Notes under the pieces: model-generated
Databases searched by the model: none
What the model was told of the DNA's origin: nothing
What the model saw: the letters and a program-made list of their open reading frames with translations, nothing else
Made by a program: the position numbers and the translations under genes
Shown: piece after piece, positions 20,090 through 30,159 of the stretch
Layout: every line of letters begins with the position of its first letter
Numbering within the stretch: the first letter of the stretch is position 1
Source of the DNA: Symbiodinium natans
Taxonomy: Eukaryota > Sar > Dinophyceae > Suessiales > Symbiodiniaceae
Direction of reading: 5' to 3'
DNA: 64,000 bases
Assembly (NCBI GenBank): GCA_905221605.1
Contig: CAJNDS010002440.1
Span: 62,001-126,000, forward strand

Positions 20090-20365
20090 AGGGTTTAGGG
20101 TTTAGGGTTTAGAGGTTTAGAGGTTTAGAGGTTTAGAGGTTTAGAGGTTTAGAGGTTTAGAGGTTTAGAGGTTTAGAGGTTTAGAGGTTTAGAGGTTTAG
20201 AGGTTTAGGGGTTTGGAGGTTTGGAGGTTTGGAGGTTTGGAGGTTTGGAGGTTTTGAGGTTTAGAGGTTTAGAGGTTTAGAGGTTTAGAGGTTTAGAGGT
20301 TTAGAGGTTTAGAGGTTTAGAGGTTTAGAGGTTTAGAGGTTTAGAGGTTTAGAGGTTTATGGTTT
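20090..20365 (+). repeat. homogenised octamer array (TTTAGAGG)
   Basis: About 33 octamers GTTTAGAG with an internal block of GTTTGGAG, directly continuous with TTTAGGG repeats. The regular 8-bp period shows that a telomere-like variant was amplified locally. Confidence 0.95.
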
Positions 20366-20459
20366 AGGGTTTTGGGCTTTGGCTTTGGGGGTCTGGGAGT
20401 CAAGTTGTTTTAGGGGCTTTAGGGGTTTAGGGGTTTTAGGGGTTTAGGCTTCTTGGCCG

Positions 20460-22990
20460 CACAAGAGAACCCTGAACTCTGAGAGCCCTACGCCCTAGCC
20501 CAAAACGAACCCTACCCACTCTCCTTTAGGATGGGTACTCGGGTATAACGGTGTTATGGCATTAGGGTTTAGGGTATGTGGGTTTTAGGGTTTTAGGGTT
20601 TAGGCTTCAGGGTACTTTCGTTTAGGGGTTAGGATTTACCCCCCCCCCCCTCTTCCCCAAAATAGACCCCCCACCCCCTCCCCCCCCCCCAAAAAAAAAA
20701 AAAAAAAAAAAAAACAACCCAACAGGGGCCTCCCCCTGGCCGCCGTGGCGGTGTGCGAAAGGCTTCGCAAGGGGCGACAGGCTCAGATGGGCCTCAGGTC
20801 AGAAGTTGGAGTGATTTATTAAGGCAGGGTTTAGGGTTTAGGGTTTAGGGTTTAGGGTTTAGGGTTTAGGGTTTAGGGTTTAGGGTTTAGGGTTTAGGGT
20901 TTAGGGTTTAGGGTTTAGGGTTTAGGGTTCAGTGGTTCAGCGCTTAGAGATTGGGGGTTCAGGGTTTAGGGTTCTGTTCCTGATGCGTGTATATATGGGG
21001 TTCCTTATATTGGCGAGTGTATGTATGGGGTATCCTTCTGGGGACATTCGAAACTTCATAAAATTGGTTCTGGGTTTTAGGGTTTAGGATTTCGGGTTGA
21101 GGGTTTCAGGATTGAGGGTTTGAAGGTTTAAGGATGGTTTAAGGGTTTGAGGGTTTGAGGGTTGGAGGGCATAGGGCGAGTCTAGGGCGGCTCTGATTGC
21201 CTTCGAAGGTTCCTAGGTAAGGGTGTAAGGTGTCTTTGGGAGGTCGTTATTTGTGAGACGTAGAATATTCAAAATTCTTGTCCAAGTTTCAGTCCGAATG
21301 CCCGCGGAAGATCTGTAATTCAACCACCCTAAACCCGAAAAGCTCAACCCTCTGCCCGCCCAGAAAAGCTAACTCAAAAAAAAACCAAATTCCAAACCCC
21401 AAACCCTAAACTTCCACTCCTAAAAAAAAGCTAAGCCCCAAACCCTAAACCCTAAACCCTGAACCCCAAACCCTATACCCTAAATCCTAAACCCTAAACC
21501 CTAAACCCTAAACCCCAAACCCTGAACCCTAAACCCCAAACCCTGCACCCTGAGCCCAAAAGCCAAGCACCCCGGCTGGCGCCGGGTGTGAAAGAGCTCA
21601 AGGCCCTGAGGGCTGCAACCTGGCATTGTAGGGTTTAAGGGGGCCTAGGGTTTAGGGTTTAGGGTTTAGGGTTTAGGGTTTAGGGTTTGGGGTTTAGGGA
21701 TTAGGGTTTAGGGTTTAGGGTTTAGGGTTTAGGGTTTAGGGTTTAGGGTTTAGGGTTTAGGGTTTAGGGTTTAGGGTTAGGGGTTAGGGTTTAGGGTTTA
21801 GGGTTTGGTGGCCGGGCCTGCGAGGAGGACCGAGTCGGAGGAGGAGGGTGGCTATAGTAGCCCCGTATGAACCTGACCTCCTCCCCCCTAAACCCTAAAC
21901 CCTAAACCCTAAACCCCAAACAGGGGTTTGGGGTTTCGGGCCTTTAGGGCTTTAAGGGAAGTTACATGGTTCCTTAATACGCCTTGGGTACAAGAGGCTT
22001 CCCCAAACTAAGGGCCTATATTAAGGGACCCTCCAACTACCCGAAGCGGAGTTTAAGGTTCAGGGTTAAGGGCTTACAGGGTTTAGGGTGTTGGTTTTAA
22101 GAAAAGGGCTGGGCTGGGGGCGGGTTGGGGTTTGAAACCCCAAACCCACCCCAAACCCTAAACCCTGAACCCTACATCTTATGCCCTCAGCCTCCCGGCC
22201 CCCCGTCTCATCTTTTTGCGCCATGAGCTGAGGGGAGTCCCAAGGAGCTACAACACGCCTTGATTCAGGAACAAGTGCCCGAAGTCATCAGGCTCCCAAG
22301 CCCTAAACCTCTGACGGTCTTAAGGGTTTAGGGTTTAGGGTTTAGGGCTTAGGGTTTAGGGTTTAGGGTTTAGGGTTTAGGCTTTAGGGTTTAGGGTTTA
22401 GGGTTCTCTTAAACCTCTCAGACCCCTAAACCCCCTAAGCCTCTAAACCTCTAGCACCCCCAAACCCCTACATCCTAGCTGAAGGTTCCCGAATCATGGG
22501 GCACTGGGCTCCCTGAGGAAAGAGTCTACAGACCAACCCAGGATCAGAGCAAGGAGAAGACCTGCCGAAGGCATTTCCGGCTTGAGGGGTTTAGTGTTTA
22601 GGGTTTAGGGTTTAGGGTTTAGGGTTTGGGCTAAGGGCTGATGACTTTCTGGCGTTGGGGTTCTTCGAGGTCTCTAAGGGCGTCTTTTGGCGTGCCTTCA
22701 GGTTGTTGAAGGGCTTTCGGGACTCATTGGGGCTGAGGAAGCGGAGGGTTCCACACCCTAAACCCTAAACCTAAAGCCTAAACCCTAAACCCTAAACCCT
22801 AAACCCTAAACCCCTAAACCCTAAACCCTAAACCCTAAACCCTAAACCCTAAACCCTAAACTCGAACTTCAGGCCCGAACCCTCCAGAGAAAGGACGTGC
22901 CCTGGCTTCCACCGAGGGGGCGTGTTGCGCGCGCGCGCACAGAGACACAGAGACACACGCCCTCGAACAGCATCCTCTCAGACCGGCGGC
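20460..22990. repeat. heptamer field with exon-like islands
   Basis: TTTAGGG at 20826-20935, 21645-21805 and 22320-22405; CCCTAAA at 21390-21550 and 22755-22865. Islands with splice-like edges are 20726-20797 (AACAG before, GTCAGA after), 21563-21627 (before GTAGGG), 21825-21864 (before GTATGA), 22233-22316 (before GTCTTAAG) and 22532-22585 (ending at TGA). They can be chained in phase in at least two different ways (one includes SPKELQHALIQEQVPEVI, the other GVKELKALRAATWH), so the reading is undetermined. Confidence 0.5.
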
Positions 22991-23160
22991 TTAGGGTTTA
23001 GGGTTTAGGGTTTACGGTTTAGGGCTTAGGGTTTAGGGTTTAGGGTTTAGGGCTTAGGGCTTAGGGCTTAGGGCTTACTTCTTAGGGCTTAGGGCTTAGG
23101 GCTTAGGGCTTCGGGCTTAGGGCTTAGGGCTTAGGGCTTAGGGCTTAGTGTTTAGGACAC
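22990..23160 (+). repeat. GGGCTTA heptamer array
   Basis: TTTAGGG repeats turn into about 15 copies of the single-base variant GGGCTTA (mostly 23035-23150). A similar amplified GGGCTTA block occurs at 57660-57750. Confidence 0.9.
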
Positions 23161-23299
23161 AAAGATATGGCGTTGTGTCCAAAACATGCGGGGGGGGGGG
23201 GAGTTGAGCCGAGTGTAGCCCTACATACATGAGCTCGCTCCAAGGCGCACTCAACCGTAAATCTCTGTCTTTGTTGCCTTAAGTCAACCGCAACGCCTG

Positions 23300-25600
23300 G
23301 AGAACCTGGACCCTCAACGCTAAACAACCCTCAGCAACCCTACAAACCCAAAAAAAACTAAACAACCCTAAACAACCCTAAACCCAAACCTTTCCAACCT
23401 TACACTTCAGAAAAAGCAAAACAAAACAAAAAAAAAAAAAAAACACGCCCCGGCCTGCAATTTGCGCCTTGACGTGGACCCATGTGAAAAATCCTCGCAC
23501 GCATGCCAGCGGCAAGAGGCTAGGGTTTTGGGGTTTAGGGTTTAGGGGTTTAGGCGGTTTGGGGGTTAGGGTTTAGGGTTCAGGGTTTAGGGCTTCGGGC
23601 TTATAGGTCTTCTAGGGATTAGGGTTTGGGCATGTAGTCCAGCTCGTTTTTGAGTTTCCTATTGCAATACGGGGCCTTGTTCTGAGGGTAACACGCTAAA
23701 AGGGATCAGAAGTCATTCGGCCACCCTGCCAGAGTTGAGGGCTTTTGGGGTTTAGGGCTTAGGGCTTACCCTACACCCCTAACCCCTAAACCCGAAACCC
23801 TAACCCTAAACCCGAAACCCCGAAACCCTAAACCCTAAACCCTTTGGGTTTGAAGGGTTTGAAGGGCTTCGCGAAGGAAGCTCCGGCCCCATGCTCAGAC
23901 CGGGCCAGGCTAGGGGATTGGGGGGGGGGTGGGGGGGGCGCTGAGGGTTTTAGGTTTAGGTTTAGGGTTTTAGGGTTTAGGGTTTAGGGTTTAGGGTTTA
24001 GGGTTTAGGGTTTAGGGTTTAGGGTTTAGGGTTAGGGTTTAGGGGGACTAGCGGGGCACCCCAAAACCCTGTAAACCCGAAACAAGACCGGTAAGGCCCG
24101 CCGAATAAGTAAACCCTATAAACCCTACAAGTCCTGTAATATAGACTCTACGATAAATCGCACTTGGAGCTTCATGGGTACTAAAAACCCCAACTATAAG
24201 TCTGCCTATAACCGATTTAGAGGACTTAAAAACTTATAAGTGCAGTTATAATCATGGTTATAACCTCAACCCTAAGTCCTAAACCCAAAAACCCTAAACC
24301 CTAAACCCTAAACCCTGCACCCTGCAAGCATGCAGCCTTCTGAACCCTCTGAACCCAAGCTTCTAAGCTTCGACACTCGACCCCATAAACTCGATGAATC
24401 CCACAGACCGAAAAGTCCCCCATAAACCCTAAGAACCCTAAAGCCCCTATAAACCCTATACGCCCACCATGAACTCTAAACCCTAGACCCTAGACCCTAA
24501 GCCCTCAACCCAAAACCCTAAACCCTAAACCCTAACCCTACACCCTAAACTCCAAACATTAAACCCTAAACCCTAGACCCTAGACCCTAGACCCTAGACC
24601 CTAAGCCTGATCTGAAGCCGGGCTCTGTTGCTCTTCGTTGTGCCGACCGCACCCCCAGATCCAACTACCAGCGGCCAAATGATGAAGGCGCCTCGGTGTT
24701 TGGGGTTTAGGGTTTAGGGTTTCGGGCTTCGGGTTTAGGGTTTAGGGTTTAGGGCGTAGGGCTTAGGGTTTAGGGTTTACGGGGGGTTCCCTAAAGCCTA
24801 AAAGCCTGGGATTTCAGGCTTAGGGTCTCGGATTATGGGCTCAGGGCCAGCTTAGGGTTTAGGGCTTGGGGGTTCTGCAGCATGCGGGTTAAAAAGCGGC
24901 GTGGGGTAAGGGGGGCTTGCAAGGACTTCATTGGCGGCGTTTGGCGGGCTTCAGCTAGGTAATTTTCAAGCTTGCCTGTGATCAATACGACCTATGTTAA
25001 AACCCTAAACCCCTAAGCCCCTATAAGCCCTAAACCCCTAAAACCCTCAAGCCCTAAACCCTTAAAACCCCCAAACTGTGGTTATTCATCGCTATCATGA
25101 TCTGTTCTGTACTCTCTCCACCTCAGCCTCCTGCTGCTCGACGCCGGCTGTTCAGATCTCAACAGCAACACATGACGCGGGGCCTAAGGTTCTGTCTTTG
25201 GCAGACAGCACACACCAAATACCAATGCTTCAGCTGCAGGGTGGGCCTTTTGAAGACAAACTTTAGCTTTTTTTTTTTTTTTTTTTGGGGGGGGGGGGGG
25301 CTTTGGGGATTGATTCGTTTGGGCCCGAGTTGTTAAGGTCCTCTAGCCACACAAATGTGCATTCTCTGGGGTAGGTTTGGGGGCCCTCTAAAGATGGGCC
25401 TTTTCATGGCTGTATAAGGATTATTTCAGGCACTGTCACTAAGAGTGGTAAAAATTAACTTGGTAGCCCAGTAACCATCTTAGAATAAGGGCACCCTTGT
25501 TTGGGTGGGCTAAGCCCTAATCCCCAATCCCTAAACCCTAAACCCTAAACCCTAAACCCTAAACCCTGAACCCTGAACCCTGAACCCTAAACCCTGCCCC
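23300..25600. repeat. heptamer field, mixed orientation
   Basis: CCCTAAA-type (23300-23400, 23765-23845, 24260-24310, 24470-24600, 25000-25075, 25510-25600) and TTTAGGG-type (23520-23620, 23940-24045, 24700-24785). A T/G homopolymer lies at 25267-25300. The piece 24165-24250 (ends GGTTATAACC, contains CTTATAAGTGCAGTTATAA) is an inverted, diverged relative of the 34-bp repeats at 47281 and 47520. Unique DNA at 25076-25260 and 25310-25500 shows no firm gene. Confidence 0.75.
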
Positions 25601-25624
25601 TGGTCTGTGCAAGGCCCAGCCACC

Positions 25625-25727
25625 ATGAAAATGGAATGGCACCGCGAAGAAGGCGTTCACAAGCCACGCCCGCTTCCTTGCCCGCAACCGGCTTGCAAAG
25701 AAGCTCAGTCTTGGGCTTACGAGGCAA
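25625..25727 (+). other. exon candidate starting with ATG
   Basis: CCACCATGA gives an excellent eukaryotic start context. The frame reads on for over 35 codons (KMEWHREEGVHKPRPLPC, then ACKEAQSWAYEA) until it enters a CCCTAAA array. No GT donor is evident; GAG|GCAACC would be a GC donor. Could be a first exon. No family recognised. Confidence 0.35.
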
Positions 25728-25913
25728 CCCTAAACCCTAAACAACCCTAAATCCTAAACCCTGAAGCCTAAATCCTAAAAGCTGCAGGTTTGGGGCTCGT
25801 AGGTCTGAATTGTAGACGTTCCCTAAACCCTAAACCAAACCCCCAAACCCTAAACCCCAAACCCCCACCCCTAAACCCCTAAACCCCCCCTAAACCCTTA
25901 ACCTCAGGCCCTA

Positions 25914-26109
25914 AACTGCGAGCAAGCCCCTGACAAGCTGACTAGCTGCCGGCAAGGCAGCGGGCCGCAGCGAGCCCGCCGAGCCTCTTGCGACGGCAGC
26001 CGACAACTGAGTAGCGACAGTCTAGCAAGATTCCCTCGTTAGTGCCAGAAGAGATAGCTTCTGGCACCAAAACGCTTTTCTCACAGCTTTGAAAGAGTTA
26101 ACAGAGCGT
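25914..26109. repeat. 195-bp dispersed repeat, family 7 (copy 1)
   Basis: About 85-90% similar by eye to 27372-27569. Both start AACTGCGAGCAAG, contain GGCAAGGCAGCGGGCCGCAG, and carry the inverted pair GTGCCAGAAG / CTTCTGGCAC, which folds into a hairpin. Both end GAAAGAG...GGCGT or AGCGT. Both sit directly after a CCCTAAA array. Possible structured RNA gene, short mobile element or duplicated exon; undecided. Confidence 0.6.
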
Positions 26110-26289
26110 GCATGGCCCGACGCAGGCGTGGCATCCAAGCATAGAGTCATCCCAAGACATATGGAGGTCCCAATTGAGGGCATCGTTTTCTCGGGCTCCG
26201 TCGCTGGCGGTTGGGGACCTCCTCTTTCTTCGCCACGGCCATGTCACGGTGCCTTCCGAAACTGTTCATTTGGCTGATCGGTGTCATTC

Positions 26290-26950
26290 GCGCCGCCTTT
26301 AGGGTTCAGGGCCTTCAGACTTTAGGATGTAGAGTTCCAAGCCTTTACTTTAGGGTTTAGGATTTAGGGTTCAGGGCCTGTAGGACTTAGGATTCAGGGC
26401 CTTCAGGGTTTCATATTTAGGGCTCAGGGCCTTGAGGGTTGGGATTTAGGATTTAGGACTTACGATTCAGGGCCTGCAGGGTTTAGGATTTAGGGTTCGG
26501 GGCCTTAGGATGTAGGATTTAGGGTTTCGGGCCTGTAGGGTTTAGGATTCAGGGTTCAGGGCCTTTAGGATTTAGGGTTTAGGGTTCAGGGGCCTCTAGG
26601 ATTTAGGATACAGGGTTCAGGGCCTTTAGGGTTTAGGATTTAGGGTTCGGGGCCTTTCGAAAGTTCAGGGGTTCAGGGCCGTTAGGGTTTAGGATTTGGG
26701 GTTCAGGGCTGTCTGGAGACTTTAGGGTCTAGGATTTAGCGTTCCGCGCCAGGATTAAGGGTTCAGGACCTTTTTAAGGGTCCAGGGCCTTTAGGGGCCT
26801 TTCAGGATTTAGGGTTCAGTGCGTTCAGCACCTAGGGTTCATTTAGAGTTTACGATTTAGGGTTCGGCCTCGCTGGGGCCTTTAGGATGAAGGATTTAAG
26901 GTTCCGGGCCTGTCTGGGCCCTCAAGGATTTAGGATTGAAGCTTCAGCGC
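26290..26950 (+). repeat. degenerate TTTAGGATTTAGGGTTCAGGGCC minisatellite
   Basis: Roughly 22-25 bp units alternating GGATTTAGGGTTC and AGGGCCTTTAG words over 660 bp, clearly derived from telomere-like heptamers but with a longer, irregular period. No gene. Unique DNA at 26110-26290 and 26950-27100 also shows none. Confidence 0.8.
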
Positions 26951-27371
26951 GATTTGGAGAGCCCAGTCCAGGACTGCTCGGGTGTAAAGACACAGCATAA
27001 AAACGGAACGTTGCCCTCTGCTTCAATATTCGTTCATGAGTGTTACTAAGACAACTGCAGCAGAGAATACAAAGCAACGAGAGAACTATCACCCAAATAC
27101 TAAACCCTAAGCCCTTAAGGTTTGGGTGGTCTTGGGGTGGAGTTTTAGCTTTCGCGGGACGCGCCGCCCACGACCCCTTGGGTCGAGGCGCGTCGCTTCA
27201 GTGAGCAAACCTTAGCCCCAAACCCTAAACCCAAACCCCCAGACCCTTATATTGATCTCATTGACTCCTAGTCCGTGTCAACCTCAAACCCCTAAACCCC
27301 AAACCCTAAACCCCAAACCCCAAACCCTAAACCCTAAACTCCCAACCCTAAACCCTAAACCCTCAACCCCA

Positions 27372-27569
27372 AACTGCGAGCAAGGCCCCTGATTAGCTGC
27401 CGGCAAGGCAGCGGGCCGCAGCGAGCCCGCCGAGCCTCTAGCGACGGCAGCCGACAACTGAGTAGCGACAGTCTAGCAGTTGGAGGCAGATGCTCTCTTT
27501 AGTGCCAGAAGAGTTAGCTTCTGGCACCGTAACGCACTCCTCACAGCTTTGAAAGAGGGAACAGGGCGT
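27372..27569. repeat. 195-bp dispersed repeat, family 7 (copy 2)
   Basis: Second copy of the family, about 1.46 kb downstream of the first in the same orientation. It has a small length difference in the middle (AGTTGGAGGCAGATGC against AGATTCCC). The GTGCCAGAAG...CTTCTGGCAC hairpin is conserved despite changes elsewhere. Confidence 0.6.
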
Positions 27570-27635
27570 AAAGCCCTAAAGCATATTTTATTACCCTAAA
27601 GCCTAACCCTCCATCCTTCCCCTTTTAAAGATTAG

Positions 27636-27985
27636 GGTTTAGGATTTAGGGTTTAGGATTTAGGATTTAGGATTTAGGGTTTAGGATTTAGGATTTAGGA
27701 TTTAGGATTTAGGATTTAGGATTTAGGATTTAGGATTTAGGATTTAGGATTTAGGATTTAGGATTTAGGATTTAGGATTTAGGATTTAGGATTTAGGAAT
27801 TAGGATTTAGGATTTAGGATTTAGGATTTAGGATTTAAGATTTAGGACTTAGGATTTAGGATTTAGGATTTAGGATTTAGGATTTAGGACTTAGGATTTA
27901 GGATTTAGGATTTAGGATTTAGGACTTAGGATTTAGGATTTAGGATTTAGGATTTAGGATTTAGGATTTAGGATTAGGATTTAGG
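27636..27985 (+). repeat. homogenised GGATTTA heptamer array
   Basis: About 48 tandem heptamers TTTAGGA, a single-base derivative of TTTAGGG, with few interruptions (TTTAGGAC, TTTAAGA). The array is highly uniform compared with neighbouring fields, which indicates recent local amplification. Confidence 0.97.
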
Positions 27986-28379
27986 GTCGGGAAATTTCTG
28001 TTTAGGCTCCTCCCGGACTTGGCCACAGAGCGCAGCGACAGCGAGCGATGGTGCCACGGCCCCGGGCGCGATTTTGGGACCCTCCGTCTTGGCCTGTTCT
28101 GGCCTGTGGAGGCCCGGCTTCGTAATTTAATATTCCAGGAGGCCCGAGGTGGCCAAAACAATCGATTTCAGTACTAAAAAATCGCACTTTTCATTGCGGG
28201 CCAGGGCAGATCCTGGGGGCCCCCTCTTGTTGATGGTTTTTCTCCATTTTTTCGAGGTTTGTACTTTTCGATTTGGGCGTAGGCAAGTGCCTCCAAGCCA
28301 AGCTTGGCTCGTTTCAACAGGGCCCTCTTTAACCGGACGCTCAGGAAGAGGCTTGGGGTCGGCTTTGGAAGCAGCCCTG

Positions 28380-28690
28380 TCTGCTTCACTCGGCCTAGCC
28401 TTCGCACTCTTGCGTCCTTGCTTGTCTTGTGTTCTGCCAACGATACCACTCTCGACAAACGACAGACTTATATTCTGGCTTCTCCGGTGTTGATGCAAGG
28501 CAGCGGGCCTCAGCAAGGGGCATCCTCGGCCTTGCCTTCGCATTCTTGCGTCCTTGCTTGTCTCGATACCACGGGACTATATTCTGTTCCCTCTGTCTCT
28601 ATGTCTGGCTTCTCCGACGTCGAGGCGGGGCAACAGTCCTCAGCAATCGGCATCCTTGGCCTTGCCTGCGCATCCTTCCGTCGCTCCTAG
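28380..28690. repeat. diverged approx. 120-bp tandem repeat
   Basis: The block TGGCTTCTCC...GCCTTGCCT(T/G)CGCAT..TTGCGTCCTTGC recurs at about 28478-28563 and 28607-28687, with a partial copy near 28395-28430. Several frames are open across it on both strands, so coding status is unclear. Confidence 0.5.
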
Positions 28691-28811
28691 AGCATAAGCC
28701 TCCGCAAGACCACGAGCGGTCACCACGCCATCTCTTCCTACCCTTCAGAATCTCTCAGCGCTTGAGCAGCCCTCCGAGAGCCTCAATTTTCAGGGCCCCA
28801 GTTTTAGGTTT

Positions 28812-29502
28812 TTGCAACAACCCTGCGAGAGTTTGCGGACAAGACAATGCCAGTTGTGGAATTCCGATGACTTCCTCTCTTGCGTGCTCTTTTGCGCGTT
28901 GCGCATCTCTCTCGGTCTGCAGAAGAAGTGTGGGGCTCCACCCCGTCAGCTCCGACCTCACCCCTCAGCGCATTCAGCGACCACCTGGCCAGACACTCCG
29001 TCTTGCCGGACCTTCTCACTGGTTTTTCCGCGCGCTCTGAGCGGCCGGCGACCCTCAGTCTTTGGTCCTGTGGCGGATAGGGACGGCCTCCTACTTAGCA
29101 GCTTCAGAACATCTGCAACGCTCCAGGGCCTGTTAATGCCTGAACTGCTCGAGCCACCAGTCCTCGCTTCCGCACGTGCCGCAGCCGGACACTTGACCTT
29201 TGCTTCTGAGGACTCTGCGGCTTCCAGTTCGGGTCGTCGTCCTTCCGTCAGGCTCAAAATCAATTTCCACGGCCCCACTGAGCCGTCGATAGGGTCCTCT
29301 TCAGCCAAGGAGCAGGCCTTAGCGCGGGCGAGCTGCGCCGCCTCCTGTCCAGGGACGAAGCAAAGCCGAGAAAGAACACATGAGAAGCCGTACTGCCTCG
29401 TCATCGGTCCGCGCGCATATTGTCGGGGCCTGCGTGGGCGGGCGCGCTCTTGCCGGTGCTCATGCTCGTTCTGCTGGAAGTCCTTTGGCCAAGGCTATCC
29501 TT
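28812..29502 (+). other. long open plus-strand segment, exon candidate
   Basis: A plus frame is open for about 230 codons before running into the CA microsatellite. It contains protein-like stretches such as FRTSATLQGLLMPELLEPPV and SVRLKINFHGPTEPSIG. There is no ATG at its start (TTG only), so it is better seen as an internal exon than a complete gene. A minus frame from an ATG at 29404 is open for 148 codons over the same DNA and is the main alternative. Low-complexity Ser/Ala/Arg composition; no family recognised. Confidence 0.4.
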
Positions 29503-29525
29503 TCACACACACACACACAAACACA

Positions 29526-29603
<78 letters not shown>

Positions 29604-29884
29604 AACCACACACACACACACACACACCACACACGCACACGCGCACACGCACACACGCACACACGCACACACGCACACACGCACACACGCACACACGCAC
29701 ACACGCACACACGCACACACGCACACACGCACACACGCTCACACGCACACACGCACACACGCACACACGCACACACGCACACACGCACACACGCACACAC
29801 GCACACACGCGCACACGCGCACACACGCACACACGCACACACACGCACACACACGCACACACACGCACACACACACACACACCC
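29503..29884. repeat. CA / ACACACGC microsatellite
   Basis: Pure CA repeats turn into an octameric ACACACGC array (about 29630-29870). It ends at the assembly gap. His/Thr/Arg frames here are artefacts. Confidence 0.97.
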
Positions 29885-29984
29885 NNNNNNNNNNNNNNNN
29901 NNNNNNNNNNNNNNNNNNNNNNNNNNNNNNNNNNNNNNNNNNNNNNNNNNNNNNNNNNNNNNNNNNNNNNNNNNNNNNNNNNNN
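29885..29984. other. assembly gap (100 N)
   Basis: Exactly 100 N, a conventional placeholder, so the true length is unknown. The sequence changes from CA to TC repeats across it. Confidence 0.99.

Positions 29985-30030
<46 letters not shown>
29985..30030. repeat. TC microsatellite
   Basis: About 46 bp of TC dinucleotides immediately after the gap. Confidence 0.97.
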
Positions 30031-30034
<4 letters not shown>

Positions 30035-30159
30035 TTCTCATCTAGGGCGAACATAAGGTACATGGCCTCCACCTGTTCTCCTTCAGTCAAGTGCTAACAT
30101 AAGGTACACAAACCTAGAGCCTTTGAGAGCCCTAAACCCCAAACCCTAAACCCTAAGAG

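Noticed and set aside
20726-22585. A single confident gene model for the islands here
   Set aside because: At least two incompatible phase-consistent chains exist, so I list the islands but do not call one protein.
29460-30097. Several 90-225 residue frames with His/Thr, Cys/Val or Ser/Leu runs and X stretches
   Set aside because: Translations of CA, ACACACGC and TC microsatellites and of the 100-N gap.
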